Shown here: piece after piece, positions 34,251 to 43,728 of the stretch | Numbering within the stretch: position 1 is the stretch's first letter | Layout: every line of letters starts with the position of its first letter | Source of the DNA: Kitasatospora azatica KCTC 9699 | GTDB lineage: Bacteria; Actinomycetota; Actinomycetes; Streptomycetales; Streptomycetaceae | Length of the DNA stretch: 64,000 nt | NCBI RefSeq assembly: GCF_000744785.1 | Contig: NZ_JQMO01000002.1 | Coordinates: 806,001-870,000 of the forward strand | Reading direction: 5' to 3' | The notes under the pieces: model-generated | The model's database searches: none | The model's input: the letters and a program-made list of their open reading frames with translations, nothing else | What the model was told of the DNA's origin: nothing | Made by a program: the position numbers and the translations under genes

Positions 34251-34474
34251 ACTCAACGGCACATGCCCGGGCGCTCCCGGCTCTCGCTCCCCCCCTCCCA
34301 CGGCGCTTCTGGGCGCTCGCGATCGTGGCGGCGCTCGCCGTCATCGTGCCCGGCGTCACTCTGGCGTCCGCACCGCATGCCGACGATCACGCGGACATGG
34401 TCCCAGCCGAGCCCGTTCTACCACCCCGACCTGCAGCGATGACTTTCCGAGCCCGACAGGAGTGGAAAAGCGGC

Positions 34475-35062
34475 CTACAGCCGACGCAAGCCCGCCAGGA
34501 CCCGCTCCACCACGTTGGTGTCCAGGAGGTCGCCGTCCATGGCTGCCGTGCGGTGCACCACGATCAGGCCTCGGCCGGCCATGTCGCCCAGCAGCACCTT
34601 GGCCACGCCCCACGGGACGGACAGCAGGGCGGCCACTTCGGCGACCGACCGTGGCTGCTCGCACAGGGCCAGCACCGTGCGGTGGTCGGGATGGGTGACG
34701 GTGCCCGCGTGGTGCCCGAGATCGCTGGTGGTCACCAGGGTCTCGATCTCGAAGTGGTGCTGCGACCGGGTGCGGCCGCCCGTCCAGGCGTAGGCGCGGA
34801 CGGACGAAGCGGCGCTCTGCACCTCCTCGGGCTGCGGCTGCCAGGTGGTCGTCCGGTGGCCCGGCGGCCCCTGGGATGCGGGCGGCTCCCAGACGGCCCG
34901 CGGAGCGGCCTGCGGAGCCTCGCTGGGAGCAGGGTCGGCAGACTTGCGGCCGCGTCGTCCGCTGCCGAAGCTGAACCCGTTGAGCACGTCGGCGAACGTG
35001 TCGTCCTGCGCCCGCTGCTTTCTCCGCGGGCCGCGCCCGGAAGGGTCCTGACCGGTGCTCAT
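34475..35062 (-). CDS. cvnC: DUF742 protein, conservon component CvnC
   Basis: 195 residues. A Pro/Arg-rich N-terminal linker (RGPRRKQRAQDDTFADVLNG) precedes the DUF742 winged-helix-like core (SVRAYAWTGGRTRSQHHFEI, EVAALLSVPWGVAKVLLGDM, GLIVVH). In streptomycete conservons this protein follows the kinase and the roadblock protein, and together they form a membrane-associated complex comparable to a receptor/GTPase module. It begins 15 bases after CvnB. The next gene should be the GTPase CvnD, but none follows: 34251-34474 contains a terminator and no GTPase frame. An overlapping N-proximal plus-strand frame is a shadow. Confidence 0.88.
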   Translation of the reverse strand: MSTGQDPSGRGPRRKQRAQDDTFADVLNGFSFGSGRRGRKSADPAPSEAPQAAPRAVWEPPASQGPPGHRTTTWQPQPEEVQSAASSVRAYAWTGGRTRSQHHFEIETLVTTSDLGHHAGTVTHPDHRTVLALCEQPRSVAEVAALLSVPWGVAKVLLGDMAGRGLIVVHRTAAMDGDLLDTNVVERVLAGLRRL

Positions 35063-35077
35063 GGTCTCCTCGTCGGG

Positions 35078-35512
35078 CTAGCGGGCCACGGCCTGCTGCA
35101 GACCCTGCAGCTCGGCGCGCAGCTCCGGAGTCAGCAACTCTCCCACTTGGCCGACGAGTACGGCCATCTCATAGGCGACCTGGCCGATCTCGCAGTCCGG
35201 CGCGGCGAGCACGACCAGGCTGGAGCCGTCCCTGATCGACATGAGCAGCAGGTTCCCGTGCTCCATCTGCACCACGGTGCGCTGCACCTCGCCGGTGTTG
35301 AGGCACCAGGCGGCGCCCTGGATCAGGCCGATGGCCCCGGCGGCGATGCTGGCGAGCTGTTCGGCACAGTCGGCGGGCAGCCGCCGCGAGCTGGTGAGCA
35401 GCAGACCGTCGGCCGAGACCACCACGGCGTGGGCGACGTGGGGGACGCGCTCGGCGAAGTTGCCGACCAGCCAGCCGAACTGGCTCGGCCCCTGGCGCTG
35501 GTCTGCGGTCAT
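35078..35512 (-). CDS. cvnB: Roadblock/LC7 protein, conservon component CvnB
   Basis: 144 residues of the roadblock fold: FGWLVGNFAERVPHVAHAVV, VSADGLLLTSSRRLPADCAE, QLASIAAGAIGLIQGAAWCL, NLLLMSIRDGSSLVVLAA. Such proteins are MglB-like platforms for small GTPases and dimerise. The start ATG overlaps the stop of cvnA (ATGA at 35509-35512), so the two are translationally coupled. It would act at the membrane with the kinase. Confidence 0.92.
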   Translation of the reverse strand: MTADQRQGPSQFGWLVGNFAERVPHVAHAVVVSADGLLLTSSRRLPADCAEQLASIAAGAIGLIQGAAWCLNTGEVQRTVVQMEHGNLLLMSIRDGSSLVVLAAPDCEIGQVAYEMAVLVGQVGELLTPELRAELQGLQQAVAR

Positions 35513-38151
35513 GAGTTCTCCTGCTCGTCGGAATGGGCCTGGCGGATGCCCGCCTGGTAGCTGCTGAGGAACGTGGCGGCGCGGTCGGCGGCCCGCCTGG
35601 TGGGCTGCTCTCCTCCGGCGGCACGGGCCTCGGCCCGTTCGGGGGCGGGACGCGGGCGTGCCACCCGTTTGGGCAGTCCGGCCCCGGTGCGGTCGTCCGA
35701 CCCGGGGGCTGGGGTGCCGGTCGCCACCCGCTCACCACGGGGTGGAGCCGAGAACCAGCTCCCCGCCGGGTCATCGCCGTCCTGGGCGCGGGCCGGTGCG
35801 GGCGCCGGCCGTGTGGGCCGGGCCGGCCGGCGCAGTGCGGCCACGGTGCCGAACTCCGCTGCCGGGCCCGAGTCGACCGGGGCGAACCACGGTGAACGGG
35901 CGGTGTCCGGGCGGGTCGGCGGTTCGCCGGACGAGCCGCTGTGGATCCTCCCCGGCGCACTGTCGCCGCCCGGGGCGGGCTGACCCGGTGCGGCGGCGCC
36001 GGACCGGGGCACCACGAGGTGGAGCGGCCCGGTGGAGCGGGAGTCCACCAACGCGCCGTCGACCGCCGCCGGCTCGGCCGGACCTCGGACCCGGCGCGGC
36101 AGACCGGCGGCGGTGGACCCGACGGCGGCCGCCATGGGCTTGGCCGTGATCCCGGGTACCCGCCGGACGGCCAGCGGCGCGGGCCGCGGGCGCTCGCGCT
36201 CCGGCTGAGCGGCACGGTCTGTCCGGACCAGAGCGGCCGGCACCAGCACGGACGCTCGAAGCCCTTGGATGCCCGGATCCGTGCTCAGCTCGACCGCGAA
36301 GCCATGGCGATCCGCCAGGCGGCCGATGACGAACAGGCCCATCTGCCGCGAGGCGGGCACCTCGACGGAAGTGCCGTCGGCCGCACGCTCGTTGGCCCCG
36401 GCCAGTTCGGCCGGGCTCATCCCGATCCCCCGGTCGCAGACATCGATCCGCAGTGCGCCGTCGAGGCCCTGGCTGCTGACGACCACCACCTGGGCGTCCG
36501 GAGGGGAGAACGCGGTGGCATTGTCCAGGAGTTCAGCGAGCAGCCGCGCGAGGTCCCTGGCGGCGTAACCGATCAGGTCGGCGGAGGGCGCCGGCCGCAG
36601 CGTCACGCGCTGGTAATGCTCGATCTCGGAGACCGCGGCGCGCAGGACATCGCCCAGCGGCATGCTCTGGCTGGCGGCCCGCACCAGGGCACCGCCCGCG
36701 AGGATCATCAAGTTCTCGTTGTTGCGCCGCATCCGGGTGGCCAGGTGGTCGAGCCTGAAGAGGCTGGCCAACTGGTCCGGGTCCTCCTCGTGCCGCTCCA
36801 ACTGCTCCATCAGACTGAGCTGCCGGTCCACCAGACCCTGGCTGCGCCGGGAGACGTTGACCAGGGTGCTCTTCAGGTCGCTGCGGAGTTTGGCCTGCTC
36901 CGCCGCCAGGCGCACGGCCTGGCTGTGTACCGCGTCGAACGCCCGGGCGAGCTGCCCCAACTCCTCCGTGGTGTGGACCGCCACGTCGCCGATCGTCGCC
37001 TCCGTGACCTGGCCCTCGCGCAGGCTGGCGATGGCCGCCGGCAGCCGGTTCGCGGCTACGTCGAGCGCGGTCAGCCGCAGGACTGCCAGCGAGCGCAGCA
37101 GGTGCCGGCCGATCACCAGACCGATGGCGGTGGCCAGCAGCAGCACGGCGAGCAGCAGCACGGACTCCTCGCCGGAGCCGTTGCTGGTCCGGTCCTGCAA
37201 CTGAGCGGCGGTGGTTCGCAGTTCGGCGGTGAGTCCGGTGATCGCGTTCTGGACGAGGGCGGCGGTGGCGTCGGAGGTCTGGTTCCAGGCGTCGGCGGAG
37301 AGCGGAAGCGGCAGCTGCGGCTGGGCTGTCGCCGACTCCACCAGGTTCCTGCGCGCGGTGGCGGCGGCACTGTCGACCGCCTGCTGGTAGGTGCGCAGTT
37401 CGGCGGGGGAAGCCGCGATCCGGAAGTCGGCGATCCGATCCTGCAATCGGGTCTCGGAGTCGCGCAGCATGTCCCGCGACCGGGCGTCCTGCAGGCCGTG
37501 CCGGTACCCGGCGAGGAGGAGCACCTGCTGGAGGCGGATCTGCTCCTGGGCCACCTGCAGGTCGTAGAGGGCGGTCGCCGGTCCGCCGAGCCCGGACGCG
37601 CCGAACTGGCCGGCCAGCGCTTGGTCCAGGTCCAGCAGGCCATTGATGATCACACCGTAGTCGTTCACGGCGGCGGCCTCCGCGAGGCCGTCGGAGGTCA
37701 CCTGCCCGCGCAGCGGGGCCAGTCCGCCCAGCAGCTTGACCGCGTCCGCGTAGCGGACCGAGGAGGCGTCGGTGAGTGAGGCGGACCGGGTGGCGGCGGT
37801 CAGGGCCGCCTCAGCGGCGTCGACCTTGGTGGTCTGCTGCCGCAGTGCGGTGGCGTCGACCCGTCCGCTGCCCAACTGCGCGGCAGCGAGGGCCCGCTCG
37901 GCCTGCAGCGTTCCGATCAGCGAGGTCAGCCCGCCGCGCAGGGCGACCAGCTGCTCGACCCGGGTGTACGAATCAGCGAGCGCGATCTGGCGCTGGACCT
38001 GGTCGACACCGAGACCGACGGCGAGTGTCGCGGGCACCAGCAGGACGACGGCCAGCTTCACCGGCAGCCGCCAGTTGCGCCACTGGGCCAGGGCCATCCA
38101 CCACTGCACCAGCTGGTTGGTGCGCCGGGCCGCATGTCTGGCGGGGGTCAC
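35509..38151 (-). CDS. cvnA: Membrane sensor histidine kinase-like protein, conservon component CvnA
   Basis: 880 residues: TM1 (LPVKLAVVLLVPATLAVGLG, ~30-50), an extracytoplasmic nitrate/nitrite-sensing-like helical domain (~55-310), TM2 (ESVLLLAVLLLATAIGLVIG, ~320-340), HAMP, a helical dimer region (RRSQGLVDRQLSLMEQLERH), then an ATPase domain with ELLDNATAFSPPD (N box), DRGIGMS (G1) and GLFVIGRLADRHGF (G2). No clear phospho-accepting His of the classic H-box is seen, as is common for CvnA. The last ~280 residues are Pro/Gly/Arg-rich and disordered. GTG 38151 start. First gene of the conservon. Confidence 0.9.
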   Translation of the reverse strand: MTPARHAARRTNQLVQWWMALAQWRNWRLPVKLAVVLLVPATLAVGLGVDQVQRQIALADSYTRVEQLVALRGGLTSLIGTLQAERALAAAQLGSGRVDATALRQQTTKVDAAEAALTAATRSASLTDASSVRYADAVKLLGGLAPLRGQVTSDGLAEAAAVNDYGVIINGLLDLDQALAGQFGASGLGGPATALYDLQVAQEQIRLQQVLLLAGYRHGLQDARSRDMLRDSETRLQDRIADFRIAASPAELRTYQQAVDSAAATARRNLVESATAQPQLPLPLSADAWNQTSDATAALVQNAITGLTAELRTTAAQLQDRTSNGSGEESVLLLAVLLLATAIGLVIGRHLLRSLAVLRLTALDVAANRLPAAIASLREGQVTEATIGDVAVHTTEELGQLARAFDAVHSQAVRLAAEQAKLRSDLKSTLVNVSRRSQGLVDRQLSLMEQLERHEEDPDQLASLFRLDHLATRMRRNNENLMILAGGALVRAASQSMPLGDVLRAAVSEIEHYQRVTLRPAPSADLIGYAARDLARLLAELLDNATAFSPPDAQVVVVSSQGLDGALRIDVCDRGIGMSPAELAGANERAADGTSVEVPASRQMGLFVIGRLADRHGFAVELSTDPGIQGLRASVLVPAALVRTDRAAQPERERPRPAPLAVRRVPGITAKPMAAAVGSTAAGLPRRVRGPAEPAAVDGALVDSRSTGPLHLVVPRSGAAAPGQPAPGGDSAPGRIHSGSSGEPPTRPDTARSPWFAPVDSGPAAEFGTVAALRRPARPTRPAPAPARAQDGDDPAGSWFSAPPRGERVATGTPAPGSDDRTGAGLPKRVARPRPAPERAEARAAGGEQPTRRAADRAATFLSSYQAGIRQAHSDEQENS

Positions 38152-38668
38152 GCGACACGCTCCGCGGCGGGAGCGGACCGCTCACAGGGATATATCACTG
38201 TGCCGTTTCTCCTGGGATTTCTCCTGCGAGGCACGCCGGATGCCGACACTGCGCTGACCTGGGCCGAGTTCTGACTCCACGTGAGACCGCACGGAATCCT
38301 CGCCAGGCGCCGGGCAGCAACGGTAATGCAAGCGAACAGGTGGGCCGAACCCGACATGTCCACGAAGACTTCAGCGGACTTCCGCCTCCCTCTTGAGCCG
38401 AGGTATCAACGCTGTCCCGGGTGACGTTTCGCGGACATCCGTGCTCGCTCGATGGTCGGGATCTTAGGGCATCCCCGCTGCCTTAACAATGTACGAGCCT
38501 CCTCGATCAAGGAGTTGACCAGGCACGACGGTCCCCGAAGCGTTGACGCCCTTCGATGTCCCGCTACACTTGCCCCCCCGCACCCAGGGGTTGCAGGTCA
38601 CTTCCCTCACCCCATTCGCCGCAGGTGGACCACACAGTGCTCCTGCCTGAACACCCGTGGACCGGATC
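38152..38668. other. Divergent control region between cvnA and the acetate symporter genes
   Basis: 517 bases without a gene. It holds the promoter at 38543-38570 and, on the other strand, the unmapped cvnA promoter. Confidence 0.5.
38543..38570 (+). promoter_or_regulatory. Candidate sigma-70-type promoter for DUF485-actP
   Basis: TTGACG (38543-38548), 16-base spacer, TACACT (38565-38570), about 98 bases before the DUF485 start. It is close to the vegetative consensus. Confidence 0.5.
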
Positions 38669-39064
38669 ATGACGAGACCGATGCGGCCTCCTTCTTCCGC
38701 CCCGTCAGAGCGCACCGCCGTGCACGCTTTTGGTGACGAGTACGACGAGGATGTCGAACCCGACTTCCCGGCCATCCAGCAGAGCCCCGAATTCGCCCGA
38801 CTGCGGCGGCGGTTGCGGCTTTTCGTGTTTCCGGTGAGCGCGCTCTTCTTCTGCTGGTACATGGTCTTCGCATTGCTCTCGGCGTACGATCACGAATTCA
38901 TGAAGCAGAAGGTGTCCGGCGAGATCAACGTCGGCACCGTGTTCGGCCTGCTGCAGTTCGTGTCGACGATCACCATCGTGCTGACGTACCGACACTTCGC
39001 CGCGAAGAAACTCGATCCGCAGGTCGACCGGATCCACGAGCTGGCGGGAATCGACAGGCGATGA
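38669..39064 (+). CDS. DUF485 membrane protein (YjcH-like)
   Basis: 131 residues with two membrane helices (FVFPVSALFFCWYMVFALLS and VFGLLQFVSTITIVLTY). The motif FxxRxxLRLFVFPxSALFFxWY and a YRHFAAKKLDP exit are typical of DUF485 proteins encoded directly before acetate symporters. Its stop overlaps the actP start (ATGA at 39061-39064). ATG 38669 is favoured over GTG 38657. Probably an accessory subunit or assembly factor of the symporter. Confidence 0.88.
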   Translation: MTRPMRPPSSAPSERTAVHAFGDEYDEDVEPDFPAIQQSPEFARLRRRLRLFVFPVSALFFCWYMVFALLSAYDHEFMKQKVSGEINVGTVFGLLQFVSTITIVLTYRHFAAKKLDPQVDRIHELAGIDRR

Positions 39065-40671
39065 CAGTGCAGCTGGCGCTCGACAGGACCGGAAACCCGA
39101 CCATCAACCTGGTGGTCTTCGGGGCTTTCGTCCTCCTCACGCTGTTCGTGGTCTACCGGGCCAGCAGCAGCTCGACGGCGTCCGACTACTATGCCGCCGG
39201 AAGCGCCTTCAGCGGCGTGCAGAACGGCATCGCGCTGTCCGGCGACTTCCTCTCCGCGGCCTCCTTCCTCGGCATCTCCGGAGCCATCGCCGTACACGGC
39301 TACGACGGCTTCCTCTACTCCGTCGGCTGGCTGGTCGCCTGGCTGGTCGCCCTCCTGCTCATCAGTGAGGGGCTGCGCAACACCGGCCGTTTCACCATGG
39401 GCGACGTGATGGCCTTCCGGATGAAGCAACGCCCGGTGCGGGCCGCAGCGGCCAACTCGACCCTGGTGATCACGCTCTTCTACATGCTCGCCCAGATGGC
39501 GGGCGCCGGAGGTCTGATCTCGCTGCTGCTCGGCGTGCAGACCAAGGGCGGCCAGGCCCTGGTCATCAGCACGGTCGGCCTGATCATGGTCTTCTACGTC
39601 CTGGTGGGTGGGATGAAGGGCACCACCTGGGTGCAGATCATCAAGGCCTGTCTGCTGCTGACCTGCGTGACCTTCATCAGCGTCTTCATCCTCGGCAAGT
39701 TCGGCTTCAGCTTCTCGAGCCTGCTCGAGCACGCAGCGCGGAACAGCCCACTGGGCGAAAACCTGCTGGCGCCGGGCGGTTGGTACGGCAAGAACGCCCT
39801 GAGCGAACTCGACTTCGTTTCCCTGGCGCTGTCCCTGGTGCTCGGCATTTCCAGCCTGCCGCACGTGCTGATGCGTTTCTACACCGTGCCGGACGCCAAG
39901 GAGGCGCGCAGATCGGTGGTGTGGTGCTCGTGGACGATGTTCATCTTCTACCTGGGCATCCTCGTGGTCGGGTACGCCGCCACGGCCCTGGTCGGTCCGC
40001 AGACGATCCTTTCGGCCCCCGGTGCTGAGAATTCCGCCGCACCGCTGCTCGCCTCCCGGATCGGCGGCCCGCTGCTGCTGGGCATCGTCTCCGCGGTTGC
40101 CTTTGCCACGATCCTCGCGGTGGTCGCCGGTCTCACACTGGCCGCCTCGGCCTCGTTCGCTCACGATGTCTACGCGAACGTGATCCGCAAGGGACAGGCC
40201 GAGCCAGGCTCCGAGCTGCGGGTCGCCCGAATGACCGCGCTCGCGGTCGGCTTCCTGGCCATCATCGGCGGCATCGTGGCCAACGGTCAGAACGTGGCCT
40301 TCCTGGTGTCGCTGGCGCTGGCGCTGGCCGCCTCCGCCAACCTGCCCACCATGCTGTACACGCTGTACTGGAGGCGCTTCAACACCAGCGGCACGCTGTG
40401 GAGCATCTACGGCGGCCTGGTGTCCTGCCTGGTGCTGATCGTTTTCTCACCGGCCATCTCGGGCACGCCCACGTCGATCATCAAGGGCGTGGACTTCCAC
40501 TGGTTCCCGCTCACCAACCCCGGCATCGTCTCGATCCCGCTCTCCTTCCTGCTCGGTTACCTCGGCACCGTCTTCAGCCGGCACCCCGCCGACCGGGAGC
40601 TGCAGGCGGAGATGGAGGTCAGGGCACTGACTGGGATTGGCGCCGAGGTGGAGAGGGGCCGGACAAAGTGA
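39061..40671 (+). CDS. Cation/acetate symporter ActP-like (sodium:solute symporter family)
   Basis: 536 residues and 13 membrane helices. The SSS-family signature is present: YYAAGSAFSGVQNGIALSGD, FLSAASFLGISGAIAVHGYD, LRNTGRFTMGDVMAFRM and LGISSLPHVLMRFYTVPDA. It imports acetate, propionate, pyruvate or similar short monocarboxylates with Na+ or H+. Length and topology are normal, and the last helix reaches the C-terminus. Translationally coupled to DUF485. Acetate/pyruvate specificity within the family cannot be read here. Confidence 0.9.
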   Translation: MTVQLALDRTGNPTINLVVFGAFVLLTLFVVYRASSSSTASDYYAAGSAFSGVQNGIALSGDFLSAASFLGISGAIAVHGYDGFLYSVGWLVAWLVALLLISEGLRNTGRFTMGDVMAFRMKQRPVRAAAANSTLVITLFYMLAQMAGAGGLISLLLGVQTKGGQALVISTVGLIMVFYVLVGGMKGTTWVQIIKACLLLTCVTFISVFILGKFGFSFSSLLEHAARNSPLGENLLAPGGWYGKNALSELDFVSLALSLVLGISSLPHVLMRFYTVPDAKEARRSVVWCSWTMFIFYLGILVVGYAATALVGPQTILSAPGAENSAAPLLASRIGGPLLLGIVSAVAFATILAVVAGLTLAASASFAHDVYANVIRKGQAEPGSELRVARMTALAVGFLAIIGGIVANGQNVAFLVSLALALAASANLPTMLYTLYWRRFNTSGTLWSIYGGLVSCLVLIVFSPAISGTPTSIIKGVDFHWFPLTNPGIVSIPLSFLLGYLGTVFSRHPADRELQAEMEVRALTGIGAEVERGRTK

Positions 40672-40810
40672 GGACGCCGAACATCGAGGTCGCGTACACC
40701 AACCTCCTCAACGCGCTCGCGATCGGCGGCCGGCCGGGAACAATACCGATCCACTTCGCAAACGTGGCAAACCGCGAGCGTGCAGCCAACGAGCACGGCT
40801 GGAGCGCTCC

Positions 40811-41077
40811 CGAACGGCCGTGGACGCCGACGGCGTCGAGGCGCAGTTCGCCGCGATCCGGGCCTGGAGTGGCGGCCCGGACGGGGACTGGGACCGGTTG
40901 CCGGATCTCACGCTCCCCGTGCTGGTCGCGGGCGGCGCCCACGACGTCATGGCCCACGCCTACCTCAGCTACGCGATGTCGCAGCGGCTGCCCGACGCCA
41001 CCCTCGTGCTCTACGGCAGTGCCGGGTGCCGGACGCGACGGCTCACCTCGGGCGGGCCTGCAAACAGTGCGGTCTGA
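40811..41077 (+). pseudogene. Alpha/beta-hydrolase, C-terminal fragment
   Basis: About 72 residues: RTAVDADGVEAQFAAIRAWS, LPDLTLPVLVAGGAHDVMAH (the strand with the catalytic Asp), AYLSYAMSQRLPDATLVLYG. Then at SAG, where GHGFLFQ with the catalytic His should follow, the sequence changes to CRTRRL and stops. The N-terminal half with the nucleophile is also absent. It is truncated on both sides. Confidence 0.65.
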
Positions 41078-41099
41078 ACACTCACACAGGGAGAGACCC

Positions 41100-41276
41100 A
41101 TGGTCAGGAACAATCACCGCCTTGAGGACCTGCAAGACATCGACTACCCGATCGTGCAGGGCCCGTTCGGGGGCGGGCTGTCCACGGTCCGGCTCGCGGC
41201 CGCAGTGTCCGATTCCGGCGGGCCCGGCTCCTTCGGCGCGCACCAGCTCGCCCCCGGATCGGATCACCGACCATAG
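41100..41276 (+). pseudogene. Nitronate monooxygenase, N-terminal stub
   Basis: ATG 41100 after a ggag-like site (cacagggagagacc). LEDLQDIDYPIVQGPFGGGL, STVRLAAAVSDSGGPGSFGA, then HQLAP and a stop at 41276. The FMN-binding TIM-barrel start (PIVQGPFGGG) is characteristic; about 300 residues are missing. It lies 23 bases after the hydrolase fragment. Confidence 0.72.
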
Positions 41277-41299
41277 GCGCCGCCCCTCTGGCGGCCACC

Positions 41300-41545
41300 T
41301 CAGTATTCGGAGCCGCTTCGGCGGTACGTGCCCGCGACCTGAAGCCACGCCCCTGGCCCGAAGAACCCCTCGACGACATGGGGACCGTTCTCCGAGACGC
41401 GCAGGATTCGCAAGGCCCCGCTCGGATGCACGTCGTACTCGTAGGTGACACTCACGGGCTTGTCTTCGTACTGCATGTCCAGCGGCCCGCTTGACGGCTC
41501 CGCAGGCGACCGGGCTTCCGACGCAAGTTTGACGTATACGGACAT
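41300..41545 (-). CDS. Small conserved-looking hypothetical protein
   Basis: 81 residues: MSVYVKLASEARSPAEPSSG, MQYEDKPVSVTYEYDVHPSG, LRILRVSENGPHVVEGFFGP, GAWLQVAGTYRR. Beta-rich, no signal peptide or membrane helix. GGAGG lies immediately before the ATG. I recognise no family. Its stop faces the nitronate monooxygenase stub across 23 bases. Confidence 0.55.
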   Translation of the reverse strand: MSVYVKLASEARSPAEPSSGPLDMQYEDKPVSVTYEYDVHPSGALRILRVSENGPHVVEGFFGPGAWLQVAGTYRRSGSEY

Positions 41546-41907
41546 GCCTCCACGGTATTCCCCGAGCCGCTCGGACCACCTCACGCGGTTCCGCCGCGCG
41601 GCGAGCTGGTGCCCGTGATGAGCAGCAGACCGGCTCGGCATTCGTCGCGCCGGACAGCCCCTCACTACTGGTCGGCTGCAAAGGCCCCCGTGGGTACACC
41701 TCGCCCACCCTCGGGGATTCGCGGCCAGGAGCCGGCACAGGACCCGGACCTCGCAGCGACAAGATCCATCCTGACCCGGGTATCGCGGGTTGAGAGCCGG
41801 TGCGATCCTGAGACAGCGAGAACCCCACTGAGCGCTCGCGGATCTACGTGGTCGCAAAGCCATGGACGCCGGCGGGGTAGGCAGGCCGCTGCGGGGACCG
41901 AGTATCC
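41546..41907. other. Divergent intergenic region before the PP2C gene
   Basis: 362 bases between divergently oriented genes. No frame with family features and no strong promoter match. Confidence 0.35.
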
Positions 41908-43152
41908 ATGGCGGAATTCGCCTGGGAGAAGAGCGAGGCTGCGGTGGACCGGTCGGAAGGGTTCGGTGAGCGGCTGCTGGGGCATCTGCTGGACCGGGCT
42001 CACGAGATGCCGCCCCAGCTGATCGCTCCACTGGTGGCGGAAGAGGTCCGCGCGATCGGTGGCCGGGACGTCTCGATCCTCCTGCAGGACTACGGCCAAC
42101 TCCTGCTGGTGCCGCTCCCGGGCAAAGGACTCACCGTTGAAGATCCGGTGTCCATCGACGGTTCTCGGGCCGGCACGGTCTTCCTCAACGCGACCCCCGC
42201 CGAGCATTCTCAGGCTGACGGCGTTCGGATGTTCCTCCCGCTCCTGGACGGCAGCGACGAGGTCGGGGTCTTGGCTGTCACCCTCGACCGCGTCGATGAC
42301 GACGACCGCCGACTGCTGCGACGTCTCGCCGGTCTGGTCGCCGACATGCTGGTCACCAAGAACGGCTACACGGACCGGTTCTTCCAGGCGCGGCGCCGCG
42401 AGCCGATGAGTGTGGCGGCGGAGATCCAGTGGTCGCTGCTGCCGCCGCTGTCGATGAACACCCCGCAGGTCGCGGTCGCCGGAATCCTGGAGCCCGCCTA
42501 CAACGTCGCCGGCGACAGCCTGGACTACGCCCTCAACGACGACATCCTGCACCTGGCCATGATCGACGCGATGGGTCACGGCTTGAACGCCGCCGTACTG
42601 GCAACTGTTGCGGTGGGCGCCTACCGGCATGCCAGGCGCGCCGATGTCGGGCTCGACGAACTGTACGCGTTCATGGATGCCGCAATCGACGAGCAGTTCG
42701 GCCCCGACCAGTTCGTCACGGCGCAGATGATGCGCCTGGACGTCGGAACGGGCCATCTGCAATGGGTCAACGCCGGCCACCCGGCGCCGCTGCTGATCCG
42801 CGACCACCAGGTCATCCAGACCTTGGACAGCCCCGGAACCCTGCCGGTCGGCTTCGGCGGTGACACACCGCAGATCAGCACCCGGCAACTCCGGCGCGGT
42901 GACCGGGTGCTCTTCTACACCGACGGCCTCGTCGAGGAACACCAGACCGGCGGCGAGCAGTTCGGTGAGGAACGCCTGATCGCCACCATCGAGCGCGTCG
43001 GGCCGACCAGTGGAGCCGTGCAGCAGATGGTGCGCGGCCTCTCCCACGCCCTGATGCGCGAGAGGGGCGGGACCACCAGCGATGACGCGAGTCTCTTCTT
43101 GGTCGAGTGGCGCGGCGGCACCACCGAGCACCTCGCCGACGCGGAACTGTAG
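41908..43152 (+). CDS. SpoIIE-type PP2C serine/threonine phosphatase
   Basis: 414 residues. A GAF-like N-terminal part (residues 30-150; VRAIGGRDVSILLQDYGQLL) precedes a PP2C/SpoIIE domain: AAEIQWSLLPPLSMNTPQVA, GDSLDYALNDDILHLAMIDA with metal-binding Asp, MGHGLNAAVLATVAVGAYRH, NAGHPAPLLIRDHQV, LFYTDGLVEEHQ and the final Asp in SDDASLFLVEW. Such proteins dephosphorylate anti-anti-sigma factors or similar and set off sigma-B-like cascades. Many streptomycete copies exist as orphans, as here. ATG 41908; the ribosome site is weak. Confidence 0.88.
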   Translation: MAEFAWEKSEAAVDRSEGFGERLLGHLLDRAHEMPPQLIAPLVAEEVRAIGGRDVSILLQDYGQLLLVPLPGKGLTVEDPVSIDGSRAGTVFLNATPAEHSQADGVRMFLPLLDGSDEVGVLAVTLDRVDDDDRRLLRRLAGLVADMLVTKNGYTDRFFQARRREPMSVAAEIQWSLLPPLSMNTPQVAVAGILEPAYNVAGDSLDYALNDDILHLAMIDAMGHGLNAAVLATVAVGAYRHARRADVGLDELYAFMDAAIDEQFGPDQFVTAQMMRLDVGTGHLQWVNAGHPAPLLIRDHQVIQTLDSPGTLPVGFGGDTPQISTRQLRRGDRVLFYTDGLVEEHQTGGEQFGEERLIATIERVGPTSGAVQQMVRGLSHALMRERGGTTSDDASLFLVEWRGGTTEHLADAEL

Positions 43153-43728
43153 ACGGCCGGCTGCAGCTCCCAACCGCAGCCCAACCGGGGACGACCTCGC
43201 GATTCCCGTTGCCGATCGGCCGAGTCGCGGCGCCGACGCCGACGCCGAGCATCGAGACCGTGTCCGCGATCCATCAGGTGACCGCGCCCCCGCGACGCGG
43301 AGCGGGGCTCGCACCGAGGCGTGGAACACCGGTGCGTGCTGAGCGTGTCAGATGGCCGATGGTGAGGGCTACGGCGGCAAGGAGGGGCGAGGGCCGCGTA
43401 ATCGCTGGTCAGGGTGGCTGCGGTGGCGATGCCGCCGACCAGGAGGGGGCCGCCCACGTCGCCGAGTCCGCGGCCGAGTTCGGCGGCTTCCATGGTCTGG
43501 GGGACCGGAGTACCAGGCAGGGCCTCCTGCCCCAGACGGGATGGCCCTCCCTGGGCTCGGTTGTCGCCGTGGGTGCGGCTGGACGGCCACCCTGGTCGAT
43601 GTCGCTCATCGTTTCCTCTTGATCAGCTCGCACCTCGTGCCTTCCCGTCTGCCTGCTCACCGTGAAGCACCGCGATGTCCCCACGCCAACCAGCCGCGCG
43701 GGGACATCACCACTGATGTGTCGTGCGG
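43153..43728. other. Region with decayed minus-strand coding traces
   Basis: 576 bases without an intact gene. On the minus strand, an ATG at 43611 behind AAGAGGAAACG begins MSDIDQGGRPAAPTATTEPR but becomes featureless after ~30 codons. A second frame at 43350-43493 (LGDVGGPLLVGGIATAATLT) looks like a membrane helix. These may be ends of a deleted transporter gene; not provable. Confidence 0.3.

Noticed and set aside
34256..34460. Signal-like segment (RRFWALAIVAALAVIVPGVT) as a small secreted protein
   Set aside because: No convincing start or ribosome site, and the frame runs on into antisense of cvnC.
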